Source of the DNA: Flaccisagitta enflata
Taxonomy: Eukaryota > Chaetognatha > Sagittoidea > Aphragmophora
Assembly: GCA_965153355.1 (NCBI GenBank)
Contig: OZ231127.1
Span: 40,176,001-40,240,000 of the forward strand
Direction of reading: 5' to 3'
Length of the DNA stretch: 64,000 bases
Shown: piece after piece, positions 52,070 to 62,100 of the stretch
Position numbering within the stretch: position 1 is the first letter of the stretch
Layout of the letters: each line of letters opens with the position of its first letter
Translations under genes and position numbers: made by a program
Notes under the pieces: model-generated
Databases searched by the model: none
The model's input: only the letters and a program-made list of their open reading frames with translations
What the model was told of the DNA's origin: nothing

Positions 52070-55000
52070 ATGTCTCATTTGGCGGACCGAGCGGACATTT
52101 TGGCTTATTTCTCGTCTATGAATCCCATAGCGTCAAAACTGACCCGAACTTTAAACTCGGTGAAAGAACAAAATGCGTCATCATGGAACTCGCTGGAACT
52201 TGCAGCGAAGGATACGCTGTACGAAGCCGCCTTGATACCGGGTAGGTTTATAGTAGCATCTTCCCTCTTTCTGTTTAGATCAAACGAATACGCTCACAAA
52301 GGATGTTGAAACAACATTGCCTTTGCAGGAGGAGGCCTTTCCACCACCTTTATTCTCCAATACGCAATGTATGAAAGCCTTGCAAGCTTTTAATGGTGTT
52401 TTCTCCGGATTGCTCACAACTGTCCTTTTCTGTTGATAAACAAAATGCTTACTTGAAAAAGATATCAGCCTGTCAACATACCTTGGTAACACGGAGTGGG
52501 CAGGCCTACACCATTAAGAATACACAAAAAATATGAAAAATTTGATTTAACGCGCTAACAGGGGTTCAAATTCTTTCAAGCTTCCGACAAGCATGGGTTT
52601 TATATAGAGAACATGAAAGGGATATCAAACATTTCCGAGAAGCGTCGCTTTCCGCTTCTCCACAATTTGAACGCCTGACATGCGCGTTCCTACGCACCGT
52701 TGATCTCTTTTTATTCAGAAGCCGTAGCAAATCGATACTCCTCGGGATTAGACGACGAGGAGGAGGAGGACGTGGAAGTCTTCCCCAAGTTCATCCCGGC
52801 GTCGCTGAAAAAGATTATCGTCGATGATAACGACGGCAAAACGTGGGAGGTAAAAGAATTGGCGAAAGAAACCTTTGTTGCTCTCGATAGTCTATCGTTC
52901 GCCGATAATGATTCAATATTTGCCTTATTCTTTGTCCAATGCGTCGTTTGCAGGATGAACATTCGGGTCAATTTTCATGGGAAACTAGTTCCCAGTTGGA
53001 AATGAATCTGAGCGACTTGGATACTGCGACGACGCCGGCTGTCCCTAGAAAAAGCTCGGAATCGACCGGAGGTGCGACTTCTCCCAATGGCGGCGTTGGC
53101 GGTGGCGCCAAACCAACCCCTATTCGCAAAGCGAGGCTCGTTGAAAACTGGCTTGATTCACCCGTGCTCAAGGCCATGCAGGTATGTCCAGTTCCGTATC
53201 CAGACGCTCTTACCACAAGTGAAACAATATCCCCTATGTATGAATACGGTTTTCTCTCGCCCATTCCTGATCCAGCTTTGCCTCTTGATCTCAACTGGAA
53301 AAAAAAAGCACTGCACATTTTTTCTACAACCTTACATCCAAATGACGTAAATACTACTGTAGATCGCCGATATTAATGAAAAGACTTCCTGATGAATGAT
53401 GATTGGAGATCTCGTACAGGAGATGTCGTCTAGACTTGGAAATACGGGGGAATTCATTACAGGAAAACAAATATACTTAAGAGACTGATATTTAGAATAT
53501 AAACTAATAAAAGGATGGCTTATTGCCCATGGGCGTTGGTTGCTATGGAAACAGATTTCCACGTATTCAAGCTAAAGTATCAATATTTTGAGAAATTTTT
53601 TGAAGGAACATTGTTTAAAAAAAATTTACTACAGGTTAAATTTTTTATCAGGGGGTTAAGGTAATTTTTTTGCTATTTTCTTCCGTCTCGGGTACCAATT
53701 AATCCTCCAAGTGGTTTCATGTGCCCCAAACAATTCACCAAGTTCATACTTGAGTGTACATATCAATTTTTTCTTTATTTTAGTCCAAGATAATGTTAGA
53801 TTATTGCTAAAAATTGTGTAACAAATATGTAACACATAGAAATGACTAATTTTCTAGCCTATCTTACTTCCAACAGATCAAAGTAGGCTTCTTATTATCT
53901 CTGTTGGGCTATGAGAGAAAAATATAAAAAAAATTATGGCGATATCTTCATTTCTATTTGAGATATTCTTCTCAAAAGTTATAGTATCAACTACGGCATA
54001 CAGGCCTTAACGACGTCAACTTGATGCAGCCGACTTTTTTTTTTCTTCTGGGGTTCATTCAATGATTTAAAGCAGTTTTTCAATCTCGCTCCCTAGACCT
54101 ATGCCTAAGTGAGCAAAGACAACCGTTGATTTTGTCAGAACCTTAGCAAAACTCATTTTTTCTCTCGCTTCAAGAATGACCCTATTTGTATTTCCGATTA
54201 TTTTAAGACGCTTGTTCCATTTTGTCACATGTCTTCATATCGTGTCGTGTTCCATGGTTTGGCACTCAACGTTGATTTTTGACTTTCATATACCTCCATT
54301 AGCAAGTTTTCTACACTGCAAAAAGAGAAAACGGAATCGTTGAATCATATAGTATCAAGCGGGCCACGTAGAACAATTACCCTATTTCCGAGATTTTAAG
54401 ACAATTGGCTGAAAATAAGCGTAGTGTACTTTAGCTATATTTCAATTGTTCTGACGCATGGAAATGTGAGTTAGTGATGGGGAAACACTAGTAGATGCTT
54501 TCAATTAATAATTCTATCCAAAGGTTGTCGTCGTCGCCGTCGTTGTCGTCGTCGTCGTCGTTGTCGTCGTCGTCGTCTTCATCATCATCATCACAGCCGT
54601 GTCAACGCGCTGCGTGTCCGCCTATCTTTGATGACGTACGATTACTATTACGAGTACACAACGAGTACAACTCAATTTTTTTAAGCCCCCTTGCACAGGA
54701 AGAAAGGAAGGAAGGAAGGAAGGAAGAATGGAAGAAAGAAAGAAATGAAGGCATGAAGTAATGAGTGAAGACTTAAAAAATTGGATGTTTTGCGTGGTTT
54801 TGAACCTTCGCATGACCTAGTGACGAAACAATCGAGAGGGAAAAACTGAGCAAAGGAAGAGAAAGAAAGAAAGAAAAAAAAAAAAAAGAGCAAGAATGAA
54901 AGAAGGTATGAAGTAAGGAAGAAAGACAGAGCAAAAGAAAGAAAAACAAAAAGAAACAAAAAAGGAAAAAAGAACAAAAAAAAGGGAAAAAAGAAAAAAA

Positions 55001-56032
55001 AAAAAAAAAGGAAAATAAGAAAAAAAAAGGAAAAAAAATGAAACAAGTGACGCGGGGTCACAATATCGTTGCGGACGGGTGGGCAGGGCCAGGGGCATCC
55101 AACCCCAATCCCACCACAAGTCCCCCACTCACATGCATCTAAAACGCTCATCTCCTCACTTTTCGACTCGTGTCCACGGACCGACAGACCGACGGACCGA
55201 CCGACGGACCGACGGATGGACAAAGCCTCTTATAGAGTTGCGTGTCCGCAACTAAAAAGGGGAAAACAAGGCCAGATACACGGCCAATACCAGTTGCGGA
55301 CGGGTGGGCAGGGGCGGAAATGCACGTTTTCACACTTTCAAACCCAATCACCACGAACCAGCGGACGGACCGAAGGACAGACGACAAAGCCTATTATAGA
55401 GTCGCTTGTCCCACTGAAAAGAAAAAAAAGAAAAAAAGAGAGAAAAATTGTACTCTACAACCCGCTTTGTCCGTCGGTTGGTCGGTCGGTCGGTCGGTTG
55501 GTCTGTCACACTACTTTTTTAGATGCGTCCGTCAGGAACGCATCTCTATAAGAGGGTCTGTCCGTTGGTCGGTCGGTCCGTCCGTCCGTCCGTCGGTCCG
55601 TTATGCAAGTGCCAAAACTGCGTTCATCGGTTGTTTTTGGCCACGATGAGATCCTACACTGAATCAAATGATCGACAAACATGTTTTGAAGGCTTCCTTT
55701 ACTACTCTTGTCGTTTCATCTGTCTGTTTGTCCATCTGTCTCTCCATATATGTAAGATATTCAATACACACAGAGACACAGTCCGGACGCATCTTTGCCC
55801 GGTCGGGCTTGTTTATATTTTATTTCTTTGACCTCACTGCTCCTGCCCAAATGGTCTGATGACCTCCAATATGGCCCCTGCCCACCCGCACGCGACTTCG
55901 GTAGCCGTGTATCCGGCCTTATTTCACCTTTGTATTACCACGCAAGCAAACAACTGATCAACCTAGTGATGATCGTGGACGTTCATGAGTTGGACCACAA
56001 CTTAAAAACAAAGGTCCGTTTCTGTCATTCAG

Positions 56033-56105
<73 letters not shown>

Positions 56106-59100
56106 TCCCTCTCTCTCTCCCTCTCTCTTAATTTTGGCGTGCGCGCTTACTCGTTGGAATGATGCACGCTTAAGCTTATGAGTCCACAGAAATTGTGGGA
56201 ACACTTACGATTACACTTACGAGTACATCCAAATATGGCAGAGTACGGCAAACGAATACGCCAATGTTAACGCGGGGTCACAATATCGTTGCGGACGGGT
56301 GGGCGGGGGCATCTAACCCCCATCCAAATCCCAAGTCCCCCGCTCACATGCTCAAAAAACATCAAAAACGCTCGTTTCCTCACTTTTCGACTCGTGGTCA
56401 CGGACCGACGGACAGACGGACAAAGCCTCTTATAGAGTTGCGTGTCCGCATCTAAAAAGTGGGATAACTTTGGAGGTACAAGAGTAAGGACCATGAAATT
56501 TTGCATTTAGGCTGTCTCGGACAAACGCTATTAGCCTATTACCGTTGGGCTTTTTATGAGAATTAGAGCTGTTTTAATTGGACCAATTGGTCCAATACCA
56601 GTCAACATTGGCATAAATCATTGAAAGAAACAATGCCGTATACCCGGCAATCCAGTCGCGAACGGTTGGGCAGGAGCAGTAATGCAAAAACCACTCGGAA
56701 TTCAAAAAGGTTATTGAGGAACGGACCGACCGACTGACATGGCAAGGTGTAGAGTCGTGTGTCCACGACTCAAAACAATGATTTAAGTACCTATTTTTAG
56801 CCGCGTGCTGCGCAACTCTTCACCCCGCTTTGTCGGTCGGTCCGTCCGTCCGTCCATTGGTGCGTATGTCACACTACTTTTTTTGGGTTTGTGCGGTTTT
56901 GGCTTTACTTCTCCTGCCCAAATAAATTGGGGACCTCAGTTACGGCCCCGCACGCGACTGGGGTAGCCGTGTATCCGGCCTATTTTTTAGTCGCAGACAC
57001 GCGACCCTACACCTTGCGGTGTCGGTTGGTCCGTCCATCGGTATCATTTTTGAAATGCGAGAGGTTGTTGCATTACTGCCCCTGCGCAACTGTCCCCGAT
57101 TGTCCTGCCGTGTAACCCACCTTGTTTTAAAAGAACGTCTGTTTTCTGAAGTCTTGAGGTTCTTATTAGGTTCTTGTTAAGTATGTTTTTTTTTTAACAT
57201 ACACGGCCAATCGGAAATGCGCGTTTTCATACTTTATGACTTGTACTCACGGATGGACCGACGGATGGACGGAAGGACCAACAGATGGACGGATGGACAG
57301 ACCACCAACCCCCTTTGCTTTGAACGAAATAAGCCTCATTGGACCAGTTGAAAGCGCTGTAGCGCCCCCCCCCCCCATTGAAAAATCAGTCAAAATTGTA
57401 ATTGGGATTTCTCAAACAAACCCTTCAATTCTAACTATATCTTTTTTTCAAATTTTGACAAAATTGGACAACTTGGGTTCCGGCGAATACATAGTGTAGG
57501 TATCGGTCAAGGTATCGTTCTATGGCTGGTAAATATCAAACATATAGTCTAAAGATTAGGTTCGGCGTTTTTGGTTCTTCCATTTCTGCCATAAAAGTGC
57601 CCGCTGAGGTACTGAGAAAGGTCGGCCCACAGTGGTAACGGCGATCTGTTTTACCTTTTACGTTTCTTTTTCAGTCTAGCATCTTCCGCTTTTTAGTCGC
57701 GTGTATGCGACTACACTTCGCTTTGTCCGTCGGTCAGTCATTCGGTTGGTCTATCGGTCACACTTTCTTTTTTCATGATTTTTATTTTTGGAGCCCACTG
57801 CTCCTGCCCAAATGGTCTAGTGACCTCAAATATGGTCCCTGCCCACCCGCACACGACTTCGGCAGCCGTGTATCCGGCCTTGTTTAGGTCTACTCCTGTA
57901 TTGTTTTGGTCATGATGACCGTCAAAATATGTAGAGCATTGCAATGTGCCTGAGGTGGAAGAAAAAAACATTTCGAAAAAATGTTTTGAATCAGAGATCC
58001 TTTTAAGCGATTTTGAGCAATTTTGTATTCCGTGCTAGCGAGCTCGAGATTTGATTGATTGATTGATTGATTGCTCGAGAGCAAGCGGCAATCATTTGAG
58101 CTGAAGATGAACACGATAAGTTTTGTACGCAATTGTGGGATAATAGTTATTAGCTACAGTGGGGTTCGTGGAATAACAGCCTAAACTGGAGGAAGGTATT
58201 TAAGTGTCTTAATTTTATTTGACAAACTTGATATTTGAAATATAAGTTGTTCAATTGATGCTTTTGTCCCTGAGTTTTAAACTTTTAAATGACCATTTTA
58301 ACCTTTTTTTCCTTGATTTCAACTTAAATGTTTTGCACCACTAAAAAGCCCAGTTTGTAAGCTTTGAGAATCAAAAAGAAAAAGTTCTTAATCTTGAGGC
58401 GTTTGGGCGTAGTAAAAAAAAAAGAGTAAAAACAGTCAAGATTCAAATAATTGGACTTTTTCGTACAACATGAGAAAATTTTTATTCACAAATTTTCGAG
58501 GAATACATTCCCCTTCATCAGGTGAACAGAAATAAGAAAAAGCAGAGATACAAGTGAAGACATAGACGGAAAAAGATGAGGATGAGGATGAGGAGGATGA
58601 GGATGAGGAAGATGAGCCAAAGAGAGAGAGGACTGACTGACCCAAGGATCAGTCAGGGGTGTCCCTGCCGGCTCTCTCAACGAACGCTCTCCGCCTTGTG
58701 ATCATGTGATGCTGCTGCTGCTGTTGTTGCTGCTGCGGCGGCTGTTGACGTTGCTGCGGCTGTTGTAGCTGCTGCTGCGGCTGATGTTGTTGCTGCGGCT
58801 GTTGCTGTTGCTGTTGTTGCTGCTGCGGCTGTTGCTGTTGTTGCTGTTGTGGCTGTTGCTGTTGCTGCTGCTGCCGTTGGGTTTGTTGCTGCTGCTGCGA
58901 CATGATGAGCATCGGGATGGTTTGGGATGACGATGTGGAGTTAGCCTTTCTTGGGCGGCCGGGTCGTCTTGGGGCCGTGTCCAATAAATCCTCTGTTGTT
59001 GGGTCGTGAGTTCTGACCGTGGATGGTTGTTTGACGGCCTTGGAGAGGATGGGGTCGTAGTCGGGAGGAAGAGTGTGGCGGCCTGGATGTTCATTGATGG

Positions 59101-62100
59101 AAGGCTTGAGAGCACGTATGGCTGCACTTTCCTTTAACCCTCGGCGAAACCAATCGTCGTCGCAGGCAATGACCTCAAAGTCTTCTTTCCTGAAGTGATG
59201 GTCATTTTCGCGGGCGTGCTGCATCACTGACGACTTGCACTGGCCGGGACAACGGAGAGCTGTGGAAAAATGCTCATCCACCCTTGATTTGAGAGTTCGG
59301 CCAGTTTCACCTACATATAATCCTTCGCATGGTTGACCGTTTGTCCCTGCGCATCTCTCGGCGTAAACAACTCCAGCTTTCTCTTGTAATGGGAGTTTGT
59401 CTTTTGGTTTGACCAACCTCTCACGCATCGATCCCCGAGAACGGACTGAGGTTGAAATTCCGGCCTTTTTGAAAACACGACAAATCGGTTCAGTAAGTCC
59501 TGAGTGGTAAGGCAACGTTACATGACCGCGTCGTGGGACGGAATTGGACGGCGTCACTCGAGTTGGAAGTGGCGTCACCGGCGTTGGAAGCGGCGTCGCC
59601 GGCGTTGGAAGCGGCGTCGTCGGCGTAGGAAGCGGCGTCGCCGGCGTTGGAAGCGGCGTTGCCGGCGTTGGTTGCGGCGTCACCGGCGTTGGAAGCGGCG
59701 TCGCCGGCGTTGGAAGCGGCGTCACCGGCGATGGTGTTTTGTGACGGTAACGGCCGGCATCGTAAGCCCATTGTGGGTAACCGTTGACTGCGAGGGCTTC
59801 TTTTACTCGCCTTATTTCTTCTTTCTTCAGATTATCGGTCGAAGGAATCAGTTCGGCGCGACGTGTGAGAGCATGCCGAATCTACAACCGTCCAACTTCC
59901 ATTCAAAAAAAAAAAAAACAGTCAAGAATTGTTTTCACAATTCCTTGAGAGAAGAAAAAAATCAAGATAATCAGTGTTTCACTTTGATGAGCTATAACTT
60001 TTAAACCGTTTGAGATACAGACTTGGGATTGGTCTAGAATGAAAGAAAATTCAAAAATCTTCAAAATCACTCTGACTGAAAAATGGTTAAAAGTTTTTCT
60101 TAAGTTATCTCATAAGATAAAGAAACAATAAACAATTTTTGTGATGATTTTGTATTTTGTCATGTGCTCAAAATAGTAGTTGTCTTTGACTGGCTGTAAC
60201 TTTTAAACGGTTTGAGATACAGACCTGGGACTGGTCTAGATTGAAAGAAAATTCAAAGATCTTCAAAAGACATTGAATGAAAAAATTTTTGAATAATTTT
60301 TTTTTGTCTGTTCTATCAATGAATGACCAAGTGCGTCTTTTTTTTTTGATACGCGTGGTATTCTTTGTCTTTTCTTTGATCTCCTGGTTTTGCACTGGTG
60401 ACTATGTTAGCTGCCCTCTTTGCGTCGTCTTGACAAGTGGAGCCAAGCTGGCAAGAGATAACAAAGCCAGATACACGGCTTTCCTAGTCGCATGCGGGTG
60501 GGCAGGGGCAATGATGGAGAAGGTCACTGGAACATTTGGACAGCAGCGGCGAGCTCAAAACGCTCAAAAACGCCGAAAAAGGAAAATGGGGACCGACCGA
60601 CAAAGCAGGGTGTAGTCGCGTGGCACGCACCTAAAAACAAAAGGCTGTTTGAGCAAAATACAAAGCACGCCCGTTTTGTGCCTTTGATAACATCTGTTGA
60701 TTTTCCTAATTTGCATGATTAAGTAAAATCTGTTATTTGCCAGAGAACTACGCTTCGTTAAGCGCCATTTTTCCCAGAAATGATGTCGGGCGATTAATAG
60801 GAAAGGTTAAGATCAGTTTCAGGCGGATTCGAAAGATGTTAATTTTTCCAGTTGCTTGACCGCCTGTCCACGGATCATACCTACAACTTTCCTACAATAT
60901 GTTCTGTATGAATATCGTTCGATTAGCCATTGCTAGAGAGAGTAACTAAGTGTTACAGCCCTGTGATGCTCCCTAGCAACCGCCAAACGAGCAATATTCT
61001 TACAGAACATATTGTGGGAAAGTTGTAGCAAATTTTATTTTAAACAATGTTCCCTCAAAAATTTCTCAAAATATTGATACTTTAGCGTGAATACATGGAA
61101 ATGTGTTTCCATAGCAACCAACACCCATAGGCAATAAAGCATTCATTTATTAGTTTATATTTCAAATATCAGTCTTTTAAGTTCATTTGTCTTCCTATTA
61201 TGACTTCCCCCGTATTTCTAAATCTAGACGTACCTCCACCTAAACCTGAATTTTCGTGACACAAGTTCGTTTAACAAAAACAAGGCCAACACCTATAAGT
61301 CGCGTGCGAGACTTACTTAATTACGTAATCGCCTAATTGTAAAAGTACGTTATTTCCTGTAATGACGATAATGACTATAACTACCTAGTGACCTTTAATT
61401 GCCTATAATGACCTATAATTACCTATAATTACCTATTATTAAATAATGACCTATAAGTACCTATAAAGACCTATGATTACCTATAATTACAAATGGACCA
61501 ATAATTACCTATAATGATGTATGATTACCCATAATTACCTATAATAACATAATGACCTATAATTACCCATAATGACCTATGATTACCTATAATTACCTAT
61601 AATTACCTACAATCACCCATAATCAAATACTGACCTACTAGTACCTACAAAGACCTATTACCTATAAAGACCTATGATCACCTATAATTACATATGGACC
61701 AATAATTACCTATAATGACCTATTATTACCCATAATTACCCATAACTACCTATGATAACATAATGACCTATAATTACCTATAATGACCTATGATTACCTA
61801 TAATTGCATAATGACCTATAATTACCTATAATGACCTATGATTACCTATAACTACCTATAATTACATAATGACCTATAATTACCTTTAATGACCTTTGAT
61901 TACCTATAATAACCCATAATTTCATAATGACCTATAATTACCTAAAATTACCTTTAATGACCTATAATTACCTATAATTACAAAATGACCTATAATTACT
62001 TATAATGATCTATAATAACCTTTACCTATAATTATCTATAATTACATAATGACCTATAATTACCAATAATGACCTATAATTGCATAATGACCTATAATGA

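Larger units (their letters stand above)
58440..59885 (-). mobile_element. 5'-truncated Penelope-like retroelement with GIY-YIG endonuclease
   Basis: A minus-strand open frame runs from about 59885 to 58649. It begins in the post-reverse-transcriptase linker (RHALTRRAELIPSTDNLKK, NGYPQWAYDAG), then has a 7-residue repeat PLPTPAT inserted by a 21-bp minisatellite (about 59555-59735), then LPYHSGLTEPICRVFKKAGI, LVKPKDKLPL and the GIY-YIG nuclease core GLYVGETGRTLKSRVDEH with a downstream RENDHHF block. The C-terminus is expanded with CAG/CAA-coded Gln runs. The reverse transcriptase is missing, so the copy is 5'-truncated. It sits in intron 3 of the unrecognised gene, in antisense. The nuclease core looks intact in sequence. 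Confidence 0.88.
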
